This document shows positions 1 to 7,599 of a stretch of 34,858 nt of DNA, piece by piece. The first letter of the stretch is position 1, and every line of letters starts with the position of its first letter. The DNA is from Pontibacter qinzhouensis (GTDB lineage: Bacteria; Bacteroidota; Bacteroidia; Cytophagales; Hymenobacteraceae), in contig NZ_VRTY01000066.1 in the NCBI RefSeq assembly GCF_008017455.1, forward strand, positions 1 through 34,858, written 5' to 3'. The notes under the pieces were generated by a model. It saw only the letters and a program-made list of their open reading frames with translations. It was not told the DNA's origin and did not search any database. The position numbers and the translations under genes are program-made.

Positions 1-201
1 GATGATTACAGTAAATTTATGGTAGATAATAAAGTCTCTTCCGCTTTCATCTGGCCTAGCTGGTACAAGCATTTTGCCAGGTTATTACATATGAGAAGCT
101 TCGCAGCAAATTTTAAGCTGATAAATAAGCTAGCAAATGTAAAGGTAAATGAACGTGCTAAGGCGGGGAAGGCATACTCGGATATAACGGGAAAAAGTTA
201 A
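1..201 (+). CDS. 3' end of an unidentified gene (5' part outside window)
   Basis: The reading frame is open from the first base of the window and stops with TAA at 199-201, giving 66 visible residues. It begins DDYSKFMVDNK and ends in a basic tail (KAGKAYSDITGKS). The internal ATG at 19 is unlikely to be the true start because the frame continues upstream past the edge. The piece is amphipathic, with an aromatic patch (FIWPSWYKHFARLL), and has no motif I can assign. It could be the C-terminus of a short-chain dehydrogenase, but that is a guess from its general texture. No clear terminator follows. Confidence 0.5.
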   Translation, partial: DDYSKFMVDNKVSSAFIWPSWYKHFARLLHMRSFAANFKLINKLANVKVNERAKAGKAYSDITGKS

Positions 202-531
202 TGACATGTAAAATTACCAGCTTTCTACAGTTAATTACCTTTTTGGGACAATATTAGTTTAAAAAGCTTAAAATTCAGTAATATAAAATTCAGCTGCCGT
301 GTACACTTGAGCGACAGGTGCAACTCAAAACTTGCATTAACGGTAATGAGACCAGCTATAGGCTACAACTAAATGTACCAAAATTCGAATTTGCACTGCC
401 ATCTGTTATGGGATACAGGACGCAGGACACATGATTTAAGATTGTTCTTTTCCTTTATAAACTGAAATATCAATTGTTAATTTCCGGTAGTTTGTGTCGC
501 CGTCTATATCTAGGCCTTTAAAAAATTAACG
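202..531. other. Intergenic region, 330 bp
   Basis: AT-rich spacer between the first, partial gene and the convergent small gene. The only recognisable item is a 20-bp match to the right end of the IS982-family element found later in the window (entry at 321-340). I see no other gene, repeat copy or strong hairpin. Confidence 0.5.
321..340 (+). repeat. Possible relic of an IS982-type right end
   Basis: The 20 bases match positions 27566-27585, the right terminus of the insertion sequence at 26695-27581 plus its first flanking TTAA, at 18 of 20 positions. No partner left end and no transposase remnant is visible nearby. It may therefore be a solo scar of an older related insertion. A chance match is less likely but cannot be excluded. 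Confidence 0.4.
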
Positions 532-828
532 TTACCAGGTAACGTCTTCGGGGTTGGTAAAGCCGAACCCTGGCTTAAAGCCGCTGCCTTCGCCATGCAG
601 ATGCCGCCACATATCAGCCTCCAGCTTTAGTTTGTCGAGTTGCATAAACTCCTGCCACCGCTGTTTGTCCTCCTCCCCAAACTCCGCCACCAAGTCGCTC
701 AGCGATAGGTTCTTGTCGCGGAGCAGGTGCGGGTTAGCTTGAAGCAACAGTTCGATCTTAATCCGGAAATACGTGTTCAATTCCTTATACCGCGCTTCAT
801 CCCAATTTTCTAAACCTGTGTTATCCAT
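532..828 (-). CDS. Small soluble protein of unknown function, 98 aa
   Basis: ATG start at 828 (MDNTGLENWDEARY) and stop at 532. The protein is soluble, acidic and mostly helical in appearance, with many Trp and aromatic residues (W9, W58, W74 region) and a Gly/Phe-rich C-terminal tail (GSGFKPGFGFTNPEDVTW). It has no signal peptide, membrane segment or cysteine pattern. It is transcribed divergently from the MscS-type gene. The amino acid composition and lack of stops suggest a real gene. I do not recognise the family. The 62-aa frame on the opposite strand inside it is a shadow. Confidence 0.65.
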   Translation of the reverse strand: MDNTGLENWDEARYKELNTYFRIKIELLLQANPHLLRDKNLSLSDLVAEFGEEDKQRWQEFMQLDKLKLEADMWRHLHGEGSGFKPGFGFTNPEDVTW

Positions 829-900
829 TTGCTGTAGTTTTACCTTTTTTACTCTTAAAATCGGGTAATGTTTTTAACCACACTCGTGTAGCACCTGCTG

Positions 901-931
901 TTGCTCCATTAAAAGCAAGGCCTTACCTTTG
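901..931 (+). promoter_or_regulatory. Predicted Bacteroidota promoter of the MscS-type gene
   Basis: TTG at 901-903 and TACCTTTG at 924-931 match the -33 and -7 elements of the Bacteroidota primary sigma factor, separated by 20 nt. The predicted transcript start, near 937, lies about 75 nt upstream of the ATG at 1012. Confidence 0.55.
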
Positions 932-1011
932 CGCCAACCCGAATCGGAGGAATAGAAGACTGGTATTTCAAATACCACTTGCCTCCAGCATCAATTTTAC
1001 TTCAGGTAATT

Positions 1012-1551
1012 ATGGAACCATATAAAATTAAACTCCTTCAAACTATAGTTGTTATTGCCGTGCTGCTGCTTGTGAAGTTGCTGCTTAGCAAAAGCATCTA
1101 TAAGATCAGTACGCGCTTCGACTTTGCCTTACGTCGGGTTAATATTACTTTCCGGATCATCAACATCATCCTCATCTCGTTTGGCACTATTACACTGGCT
1201 GCCATTTGGGGGCTGGATCAGAAAGAGTTATTGCTGTTCATCAGCTCCACTATCACGGTGCTCGGTGTTGCTTTTTTTGCGCAATGGTCAATCCTTTCTA
1301 ATGTAACATCGGGCCTGGTATTGTTTTTCAGCCATCCGCTCCGGATAGGCGACAATATCAGAATTTTCGATAAAGATTTTGAGGTGGAAGGCAGACTTCA
1401 GGATATCTCCGTGTTTTTTATGCACATCGAAACCAAGGACGGTAAAAACATCACCATGCCCAACACCCTGGCTTTGCAGAAAATTATATCCATTATTCCA
1501 GATGAGGTTATCTTGCCGGTAACTCACGAGGAACAACGGGTGCATTCATAA
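1012..1551 (+). CDS. Short MscS-family mechanosensitive channel protein
   Basis: This 179-aa membrane protein begins with a hydrophobic helix (about residues 9-26), then two more (about 48-68 and 74-100). The last continues into the MscS pore-helix-like segment GVAFFAQWSILSNVTSGLVL and the junction SHPLRIGDNIRI, which starts the beta domain. The short beta domain ends near residue 150, and the large C-terminal domain of E. coli MscS (286 aa) is absent. Short MscS proteins like this are common in Bacteroidota. The expected role is release of solutes on hypo-osmotic shock in the inner membrane. I chose the ATG at 1012; the in-frame TTG at 979 would add 11 residues and has no better context. Confidence 0.85.
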   Translation: MEPYKIKLLQTIVVIAVLLLVKLLLSKSIYKISTRFDFALRRVNITFRIINIILISFGTITLAAIWGLDQKELLLFISSTITVLGVAFFAQWSILSNVTSGLVLFFSHPLRIGDNIRIFDKDFEVEGRLQDISVFFMHIETKDGKNITMPNTLALQKIISIIPDEVILPVTHEEQRVHS

Positions 1552-1812
1552 AACGGAATGATACAGCTATAGACCCTGAATTTGAGGCTGATATTTAAAT
1601 TCTGCTAATGAAAATGGCCTTCAAAAGCTATTTAACGCTTTTTTAGCCAAGGGTATAGCGCTTTCAGGAGTAAAACCAGGAGCAGCTATTACACAGTCAA
1701 ATTAGAAATTAAAAATTCAAAATTAGAAATTGGCACACACAAACTTCATTGATCGTAATTCCAAAAAAGCTTATTCTTTAGAAATAATGTTGACTGTGCA
1801 CTAGTATAGTAC
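1552..1812. other. Convergent intergenic region with repeat copy and AT-rich direct repeat
   Basis: Holds one copy of the dispersed 58-bp element (1598-1655). It also contains a 12-bp direct repeat AAATTAGAAATT at 1699-1710 and 1720-1731. The 9-bp inverted pair CACAGTCAA (near 1692-1700) and TTGACTGTG (near 1791-1799) flanks the direct repeat. No coding potential was seen. Confidence 0.5.
1598..1655 (+). repeat. Dispersed 58-bp element, copy A
   Basis: Starts AATTCTGCTAATG, has the core GGCCTTCAAAAG and ends CAAGGGTA. There are 37 nt between AATG and CAAGGG. It begins 46 bp after the stop of the MscS-type gene, in a convergent spacer. Confidence 0.85.
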
Positions 1813-1855
1813 AATAAATCCCGGAGTCACGATCTTGCATGCTCCGGGGTTTATT
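1813..1855. terminator. Bidirectional terminator hairpin
   Basis: AATAAATCCCGGAG (1813-1826) pairs with CTCCGGGGTTTATT (1842-1855), with one G-U type mismatch and a 15-nt loop. It lies 13 bp beyond the stop of the minus-strand monooxygenase and can also end transcription coming from the MscS-type gene. Confidence 0.75.
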
Positions 1856-1868
1856 CTAGAACTACCTG

Positions 1869-2888
1869 TTACTTCCCATTCATTATCTCTCCCAGAATCT
1901 CATACGATTTTAATCTGGCATTATGATCGTAGATATGAGAAGCAACCATAATCTCATCTACCTGCGTATCGTCCAGGAAAGCCTGCAGCTGTTCTTTTAC
2001 GGTTGCTTTTGCTCCTATAAAGGTATACCGAAGCATTTGTTGCACCGCGTACTTTTCGGAGGCATCCCATAGGTTTTCCATGCTCTGTGCAGGTGGTTGC
2101 ATCTGGCGGGCAGTGCCTCTTATAACACTCAGGAAAGACTGGTACAGGGAGGTAGCCAAAAGCTCCGCCTCTGCATCGGTTGCTGCTGCCGTTACATTTA
2201 CACAAGCCATGGCATAAGGGGTCTGCAGCGTATCAGAAGGCCTGAAACTTTCGCGGTAGACTTTTAAGGCATGATGCAGGGCAGCAGGTGCAAAATGACT
2301 GGCAAACGCGTAGGGGAGGCCTAACATGCCGGCCAGCTGGGCACCAAAGGTACTGGAGCCTAAAAGCCAGATAGGCACATTGCTACCTTCGCCAGGTACA
2401 GCACGAACCCGTGCGTTAGGATTAACAGGCCCCAGATAATTTTGCAGTTCCTCCACATGCCTCGGAAAATCCTCTACATTGCCCACCAGGTCGCGGCGAA
2501 GTGCCATAGCCGTTTGCTGGTCGGTACCTGGTGCGCGGCCAAGGCCTAAGTCTATGCGGCCCGGGTAAAGTGTTTCTAAAGTTCCGAACTGTTCGGCAAC
2601 AACCAAAGGAGCGTGGTTAGGTAACATAATTCCTCCGGAGCCTACACGAATGGTAGAAGTACCACTTGCCACATGCCCGATTAATAGAGCAGTAGCAGAG
2701 CTTGCAATTCCGGGCATGTTGTGGTGCTCGGCCAGCCAATAGCGTGTAAAGCCTAATCGCTCCACATGCTGCGCCAGGTTTAACGTATTCTTAAATGAGT
2801 CTGCTGCTGTCTTTCCGGCAACTATAGGCACCAGATCGAGTACCGAAATGGCGGTGTCTGTCAATTTTTTTTCTTTATGATCCTGCAT
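1869..2888 (-). CDS. LLM-class flavin-dependent oxidoreductase
   Basis: A 339-aa bacterial luciferase-like monooxygenase of the single-subunit MsnO8/YhbW type. Characteristic segments are the N-terminal strand SVLDLVPI, the block GFTRYWLAEHHNMPGIASSA (about residues 47-66), IRVGSGGIMLPNHAPL (about 80-95) and RIDLGLGRAPG (about 111-121). These form the FMN-binding side of the TIM barrel. Family members use reduced FMN and oxygen on small organic substrates; the substrate here is unknown. Length fits the family. The ATG at 2888 gives a standard start. It follows the arsR-type gene on the same strand after 245 bp. A putative operator shared with that gene lies in the gap, so redox or metal-responsive control is plausible. 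Confidence 0.9.
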   Translation of the reverse strand: MQDHKEKKLTDTAISVLDLVPIVAGKTAADSFKNTLNLAQHVERLGFTRYWLAEHHNMPGIASSATALLIGHVASGTSTIRVGSGGIMLPNHAPLVVAEQFGTLETLYPGRIDLGLGRAPGTDQQTAMALRRDLVGNVEDFPRHVEELQNYLGPVNPNARVRAVPGEGSNVPIWLLGSSTFGAQLAGMLGLPYAFASHFAPAALHHALKVYRESFRPSDTLQTPYAMACVNVTAAATDAEAELLATSLYQSFLSVIRGTARQMQPPAQSMENLWDASEKYAVQQMLRYTFIGAKATVKEQLQAFLDDTQVDEIMVASHIYDHNARLKSYEILGEIMNGK

Positions 2889-3086
2889 GTTATTTTGTCT
2901 TCTTTTATTTCTTCCAGCAGATAAAACCAGATTACTATTTTATAATTTATGTTTTACAACAGGTTTAAGAACAGCTGATTAAATTCTAAATGCGTGTCCT
3001 GCTCCTTATTTTTACTTCATGATTGATACTTAAAACGCTATTCTCAGGAGCGGTAAAAAAGCCTAGTTATATTCGGAATATTGCCA

Positions 3087-3097
3087 TTTCCCGATAA
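3087..3097. promoter_or_regulatory. Putative ArsR operator upstream of the monooxygenase
   Basis: TTTCCCGATAA is repeated exactly at 3458-3468, inside the arsR promoter. Here it lies about 200 bp upstream of the monooxygenase start. It is preceded by an imperfect inverted half-site (TTATATTCGG, near 3067-3076). Confidence 0.45.
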
Positions 3098-3133
3098 ATA
3101 AAAAACAACTAAATTGTTTCTGTTCATATACGC

Positions 3134-3439
3134 TTACAGATCGTTAAGAATAGATTCGGCAACACGCTGAATGGCTGCTTCATCGCGCTTGTAGTAAGTC
3201 CATTGGCCAGAACGGGTGGCCACAATTAAGCCAGCACGTTGCAGCAACGACAGGTATTCCGAAACTGTAGATTGTGATAGCCCCAGTTTCTGCTGAATAT
3301 GCCCTACACATACACCTTGGTTATTTGCTTGCACCCCTTCCTGCTGCGCCGGAAAGTATTGTTCCGGGTCTTTCAGTAAGCTCAAAATTTGTAACCTTGT
3401 TTTGTTTGAAAGCGCTTTAAATATCTCAACCTTATTCAT
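3134..3439 (-). CDS. ArsR/SmtB-family winged-helix repressor
   Basis: 101 aa, typical for the family. An N-terminal helix (EIFKALSNKTRLQILSLL, residues 5-22) leads to the helix-turn-helix, with the recognition helix around residues 55-67 (SQSTVSEYLSLL). The beta wing lies around 72-84 (IVATRSGQWTYYKR). An insertion with Cys44 (GVCVGH) sits before the helix-turn-helix. With a single Cys the classic ELCVC metal site is absent, so the signal may be oxidative or another ligand. ATG start at 3439. The predicted -7 box ends only 5 nt upstream, so the transcript may be nearly leaderless. It probably represses itself and the neighbouring flavin monooxygenase. Confidence 0.92.
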   Translation of the reverse strand: MNKVEIFKALSNKTRLQILSLLKDPEQYFPAQQEGVQANNQGVCVGHIQQKLGLSQSTVSEYLSLLQRAGLIVATRSGQWTYYKRDEAAIQRVAESILNDL

Positions 3440-3443
3440 AATG

Positions 3444-3474
3444 CAAATATATCGATTTTTCCCGATAAGCCAAA
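3444..3474 (-). promoter_or_regulatory. arsR promoter with embedded operator
   Basis: On the minus strand TTTG (3471-3474) and TATATTTG (3444-3451) match the Bacteroidota -33 and -7 elements with 19 nt between them. The repeated motif TTATCGGGAAA (minus-strand reading of 3458-3468) fills the spacer, where a bound repressor would block RNA polymerase. The -7 box lies 5 nt from the ATG. Confidence 0.6.
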
Positions 3475-3510
3475 TATGTATTTTTTATAGCAGATATAAG
3501 TTTGTGGTGA

Positions 3511-3672
3511 AGTAGAACTGCCGGAGCTTTAGAAGTATTTCATTTGGAGAGTCTGAACCTGAGTTTAAATACAACTTTATTCATCAAACAAGAGGAAAAC
3601 ATAGCCAATGAACTTAAAGCAAAGTTGATGCAGTACTTAACTAATACAAATGAATCTCGTGAGGGAGGCTAA
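3511..3672 (+). pseudogene. Possible sulfatase C-terminal fossil
   Basis: A stop-free frame without any usable start codon runs from just after a TGA at 3508 to a TAA at 3670-3672, about 53 codons. It reads GALEVFHLESLNLSL, then NIANELKAKLMQYLTNTN. This resembles the extreme C-terminus of Bacteroidota sulfatases, which end with a G-x-LELYNL strand followed by a helix rich in ELKAxLxxYL. No upstream sulfatase sequence remains in frame. It therefore looks like a relic left after deletion of the body of a gene. The resemblance is short and comes from memory of the family, so confidence is modest. Confidence 0.38.
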
Positions 3673-3722
3673 AAATATCTTATTTTATTTACTGAACATC
3701 TTTCTACAATTCCAGCATTAAA

Positions 3723-3757
3723 AAACTTCCACACCCGAAATACGGATGCGGAAGTTT
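3723..3757 (-). terminator. Terminator of the membrane-protein gene
   Basis: AAACTTCCACACCCG (3723-3737) pairs with CGGATGCGGAAGTTT (3743-3757) at 13 of 15 positions around the loop AAATA. In the minus-strand direction a run of T follows. It lies 63 bp past the stop at 3821. Confidence 0.65.
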
Positions 3758-3820
3758 CTCTACTTCATTAACCAGCATTTAAATTGGTAGGCTTTACCAG
3801 CGTTTTCTGCGTTCACTGCA

Positions 3821-4747
3821 TCAGGCGCTCATGGCATGCTCCCTGCCTGAATAATGCTGCTGCACTTTTTTTGTAGTACGTACTTTTTTTAGCTGAACGT
3901 TATAAAGCAGTAGAGCAGTGGCTACAATTGTGAGTACGTTAATGGTCGGAATAATATATACAGCCGGCTCAATGCTAAAACCCAGCATGCCCATGGTATA
4001 AATTTTTACACTAAGCGCCGTCATGAGCAGGGAGAGAAACACAAAGTAAACGGGAGCCAGCAAATAACCGATTTTCTTTTCCTGGATCAGGAGCAGGCCG
4101 GCTACAAACCCAATAGGCAAGAACAAGCTCAGGTCAAGGCCTTGTACAACTAATGTGGTGTAATGATCTACCTGTAACGGAATTATACTGCCATCGAGCA
4201 GAGGCGTTACGACCACGCTCAGCCACAGCAAGGCTATGCTGAAGGTTACCAGAATCAGGAAGGCACCAAGTGTTTTAACTGGAGTAGAGGCATTAAAGGC
4301 AGCTTTCAGCCTCTTCTTGTTAAACGACAAGATGGTAAGCGATAAGGCAAAAAACGACGCTGAAAGCAACATGGCATACCCCAGGAACATGACGTTGTAA
4401 GTGCACATTACCAAATAGAAAAGGTAGGTCAGGACAAAGTAAAGAAGCGTACCTGCCAATAGGAAGCGACTTACCAGGGATCCGCCACGAGCAAAAAACA
4501 TAGACACCAGCAACAAAGGAACTGCCAGAAAAAGAGTTACGTAATCCTGGGCTATGCCTTGTGGAGCAACTTCGGCAGACATATGCTGGTAAATACCCTT
4601 CCCGTAAATGGCGATGGTGGCACCGCGAACAGTGTCGTGCCAGAAAGGACCTGGGCCACCACTAGAGGTAATGCCGGCTAAGGTGGCTATAATGGCCACA
4701 GCTGCTATAAACAGCACCAATATGCTAACTGTAAACTTATTTTTCAT
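3821..4747 (-). CDS. Polytopic membrane protein of unknown function, 308 aa
   Basis: ATG at 4747 starts a protein with about eight hydrophobic segments: an N-terminal anchor (residues 8-25), then segments near 67-85, 90-115, 120-140, 160-185, 205-222, 228-248 and 265-283. The first loop (about 28-64, GGPGPFWHDTVRGATIAIYGKGIY) is probably extracytoplasmic. The C-terminal tail (KKVRTTKKVQQHYSGREH) is basic and cytoplasmic. I do not recognise a family or catalytic motif. It is monocistronic with its own terminator. Transport or membrane sensing cannot be told apart from the sequence. Confidence 0.75.
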   Translation of the reverse strand: MKNKFTVSILVLFIAAVAIIATLAGITSSGGPGPFWHDTVRGATIAIYGKGIYQHMSAEVAPQGIAQDYVTLFLAVPLLLVSMFFARGGSLVSRFLLAGTLLYFVLTYLFYLVMCTYNVMFLGYAMLLSASFFALSLTILSFNKKRLKAAFNASTPVKTLGAFLILVTFSIALLWLSVVVTPLLDGSIIPLQVDHYTTLVVQGLDLSLFLPIGFVAGLLLIQEKKIGYLLAPVYFVFLSLLMTALSVKIYTMGMLGFSIEPAVYIIPTINVLTIVATALLLYNVQLKKVRTTKKVQQHYSGREHAMSA

Positions 4748-5196
4748 GGCTTTATCATGTTTTTGGGTTAGACTTCTTTCAATTATTTAATCACTTAAAG
4801 AAAGGTAATGCAGAAAAAACATTAGCCCGATGACCAGCCACATTTATAAAAATGATATTTATCTCTTTTTCAACCTATTATAAAGAGCAACTTAAACTTC
4901 TGCAGCCAATTGGGAGTTTCAACTACTTTATAAGAAGGACAGACTTTTATGGACTGGCTACCTGTGGCAAGCTTCAGCAAGTGCTACACACCTGGGTAAT
5001 GGGGAAGTTTATTCACGGGTAGAACAGACTGTAAGGCAAAGGCAGCCTTTAGGGTCGGATTTTACTTATGTCAGCAGCAACCTGTAAGGGATAGAGGGAG
5101 TAAACGTAGCATATTATTAAACCGAAGCATGGCCTACTCTCTGACAAGGTAAGCGACATAAAATACCCGCTCAGAAAAAAAATCTACTACAGCAGC
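4748..5196. other. Divergent intergenic region, 449 bp
   Basis: Separates the minus-strand membrane protein from xdhC. A start-less open frame of about 48 codons ends near 5083 (contains GEVYSRVEQTVRQRQ), but I cannot assign it. No dispersed-repeat copy, strong hairpin or consensus TAnnTTTG promoter was seen. Confidence 0.4.
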
Positions 5197-6396
5197 ATGA
5201 AAGAACTGGAGGATATTGTAAGGGCATATGAAATTGCACAAGCTAATAAATTAAAGACAGCCTTGGCTACAGTCGTACATGTGCAGGGCTCCTCTTACAG
5301 GCGACCAGGTGCACGTATGCTGGTAACTGAAAACGGAGAACTGACTGGGGCGATCAGTGGCGGCTGCCTCGAAGGTGATGCTCTCCGGAAAGCAAGGCTC
5401 GCTATGCTTCAGCAGAAAAAAATGCTCATCACCTACGATACCTCCGATGAAGATGATGTAACAATAGGAGTAGGGCTCGGCTGCAACGGCATCATCCAGA
5501 TTCTGATAGAACCAGTAGACCCAACCAACCCGGCCAATCCTGTTGCCATGCTTCAGGCTTTTCTGAAGGAACGGCAGGTAGCAGTGCTCATCACATTGTT
5601 TTCGATGGAAAACAGATCAGGAGACCAACCTGGTACTTGCTTTTTTTTATCTGATAAGCATGCGGAGTTGAGCACACAACAGGATAATCAGGCGCAGGAA
5701 ACCCTTTATGCCGAGGCACGTGAGGCGTTAGAATCTAAAACATCGCTAACTAAAACCTATGAGTTGGCAGGTAGCACTTTTACCGGCTTTGTGGAGGTGC
5801 TGGTACCGCAGTTGGCTTTGGTGATAGTGGGTGCAGGCAACGATGCTAGGCCGCTGGTCAGCATAGCCTCTCTACTTGGCTGGAACATAACCGTAGTAGA
5901 TGGGCGCGCTAACTACCTGACGGCGGCGCGGTTCCCGGCGGCACATAAGTTGCTGCTGGCCAAGCCGGAACAGGTGCTTGACCAGATACAGCTTGATGAG
6001 CAGACGGTTTTTGTGCTCATGACTCATAACTATAATTACGAAATAGCTCTGCTGCGCTTACTGCTTCCTCTTAGTTGGCCTTATGTAGGTGTGTTAGGCC
6101 CCAGAAAAAAGCTAGACCGCATGCTGCAAGAGCTGGAGGAGGATGGATGCCACCTACCGGAAAGAGCACTGAAGCACCTGCACGGCCCTGTTGGTCTCGA
6201 CATCGGCGCAGAAACTTCCGAAGAAATAGCGCTATCCATTCTATCTGAAATAAAAGCTGTTTTAGCAGACAGGCCCGGCTCTCCCTTACGCGCTAAAAAT
6301 GGCCCGATACATGAATACACTTCCGAAATAACCAAATCTGTTCAGTCAAAAGAGCTGATAGCAGATACTTTTACATGCAGCATTCAAATGGAGTAG
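5197..6396 (+). CDS. xdhC: XdhC/CoxI-family molybdenum-enzyme maturation factor
   Basis: 399 aa. The N-terminal XdhC/CoxI domain shows the family signature GSSYRRPGARMLV (about residues 31-43) and GAISGGCLEG (51-60). The C-terminal Rossmann-like domain starts at LVIVGAGNDARPL (about 208-220) and ends with GLDIGAETSEEIALSILSEI. XdhC proteins bind molybdenum cofactor, promote its sulfuration and hand it to xanthine dehydrogenase-type hydroxylases. mocA follows on the same strand after 184 bp, supporting this role. No molybdenum hydroxylase subunits are present in the window. The C-terminal tail after residue 360 is poorly conserved in type. The ATG at 5197 is the first in frame. Confidence 0.9.
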   Translation: MKELEDIVRAYEIAQANKLKTALATVVHVQGSSYRRPGARMLVTENGELTGAISGGCLEGDALRKARLAMLQQKKMLITYDTSDEDDVTIGVGLGCNGIIQILIEPVDPTNPANPVAMLQAFLKERQVAVLITLFSMENRSGDQPGTCFFLSDKHAELSTQQDNQAQETLYAEAREALESKTSLTKTYELAGSTFTGFVEVLVPQLALVIVGAGNDARPLVSIASLLGWNITVVDGRANYLTAARFPAAHKLLLAKPEQVLDQIQLDEQTVFVLMTHNYNYEIALLRLLLPLSWPYVGVLGPRKKLDRMLQELEEDGCHLPERALKHLHGPVGLDIGAETSEEIALSILSEIKAVLADRPGSPLRAKNGPIHEYTSEITKSVQSKELIADTFTCSIQME

Positions 6397-6489
6397 CACA
6401 TGAAAAAGTTACATGTCTATAGAGCGTATGAGCCAACATGCAGAACAGCTTTTTGCCACTCGCACTGTTTTCTTTCTTCTTTGAGTTTT

Positions 6490-6547
6490 AACCCTTGGCA
6501 TAAATTGGCATATTTTTCTTCTAAAGGCCTATTTCATTAGCATAATT
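6490..6547 (-). repeat. Dispersed 58-bp element, copy B
   Basis: On the minus strand it starts AATTATGCTAATG, has the core GGCCTTTAGAAG and ends CAAGGGTT, with 37 nt between the AATG and CAAGGG blocks. It lies in the gap between xdhC and mocA. Confidence 0.88.
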
Positions 6548-6580
6548 TGATTTCATCATCAATCACTTCTAATACCACCT

Positions 6581-7174
6581 ATGACCGGACTTATCTTGTT
6601 AGCGGCAGGGGCATCAACCAGGTTAGGAAAACCGAAGCAGAAGCTCCTGTTTGAAGGCCGAACGCTTATTTATAGAGCCGCAGAATCAGCAGTGGCCTCA
6701 GGCTGCGAACCGGTTGTGGTGGTGCTGGGTGCTTACGCGGAGGTTATAGCGGAGGAATTGCTGCCTCTGAAGGTGGAGCTGGCCCTGAATTCTGAATGGG
6801 AGGCTGGCATGGGAGCATCTATCCGGTGCGGCCTATCGAAGCTATTAGCTGTAGCACCTGCTGTAGAGGCATGTCTGCTCATGGTATGTGACCAGCCTTT
6901 CGTGGATGTGCAGCTGCTGCAAAAGCTCCTGCAAGCCCGGGCAGCTACAGGTAAAGGAATAGCGGCCTGTACTTACCAGAATACCTTAGGAACTCCCGCC
7001 GTATTTGGCAAAACCTATTTTACAGATTTGTTGGGGCTGGAAGGGCAGCAGGGAGCACGTAGACTGCTGCAGCAGCACCTGCACGATGTGGAGGCAGTAC
7101 CTTTTCCGGAAGGCGCTATAGATGTAGACACAGCAGCAGATTTTACAGCTCTTCTTAACCATACCCGGTCCTGA
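6581..7174 (+). CDS. mocA: MocA-like molybdenum cofactor nucleotidyltransferase
   Basis: 197 aa, a single MobA-like NTP-transferase domain. The nucleotide-binding signature LLAAGASTRLGKPKQ is at residues 6-20. It is followed by VVVVLGAYAEVIAEEL, NSEWEAGMGASIRCGL (typical of MocA) and the metal-binding LLMVCDQPFVD. The last part, GTPAVFGKTYF and IDVDTAADF, is also characteristic. MocA adds CMP to molybdopterin to make the cofactor form used by xanthine dehydrogenase-type enzymes, matching the upstream xdhC. A GTP-using MobA is less likely because the DQP and GMGAS segments fit MocA better. The start is at 6581, 34 bp after repeat copy B. Confidence 0.88.
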   Translation: MTGLILLAAGASTRLGKPKQKLLFEGRTLIYRAAESAVASGCEPVVVVLGAYAEVIAEELLPLKVELALNSEWEAGMGASIRCGLSKLLAVAPAVEACLLMVCDQPFVDVQLLQKLLQARAATGKGIAACTYQNTLGTPAVFGKTYFTDLLGLEGQQGARRLLQQHLHDVEAVPFPEGAIDVDTAADFTALLNHTRS

Positions 7175-7599
7175 TGCAGGATTAACTTATCTTGCATTAA
7201 ATTTTGTGACCTAAGCGGGATTCATCAGTAGAAGCAGGAAAGAACGGTAGCAAAACGATTTTGTAATATCTGTTTGTAATGGAACAGGTTCAGTTAAATG
7301 GCAAATGTACTTACCAATAAATGGCAGGCGTTACTTTTCAAAGATGATGAAACACCCTTGGATTAAAACTGCTAATTTTCATTTGGAAGGCCAAAATCAT
7401 TAGCATAATCAGAGTCACCTTTTACTACTTTGGCTAACTTAACCGTAACAACTGTTGAGCAGCAGGCCTAAAAATACCTGTTACTATAGTCTTGCATAGG
7501 CTTTAGTTGCTATTTCGCTGCCAGGCCACATGAACATTAAAGGTACTGCAGCAGTTAAACAAATTCTATTACATCTTACAGATAACAGCTTATAAAATA
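7175..7599. other. Intergenic region, 425 bp
   Basis: Contains repeat copy C (7353-7410). No terminator for mocA and no consensus promoter for the aldo/keto reductase could be identified, and no coding potential is visible. Confidence 0.4.
7353..7410 (-). repeat. Dispersed 58-bp element, copy C
   Basis: On the minus strand it starts GATTATGCTAATG, has the core GGCCTTCCAAAT and ends CAAGGGTG, with the standard 37-nt spacing. Confidence 0.88.

Noticed and set aside
1699..1731. Direct repeat AAATTAGAAATT as a mobile element or iteron
   Set aside because: Only two short AT-rich units. Such repeats are common by chance and by slippage in AT-rich spacers.
4940..5085. Start-less frame containing GEVYSRVEQTVRQRQ
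   Set aside because: Possible remnant, but about 48 codons without a start codon and no recognised family. Not enough to call a gene or pseudogene.
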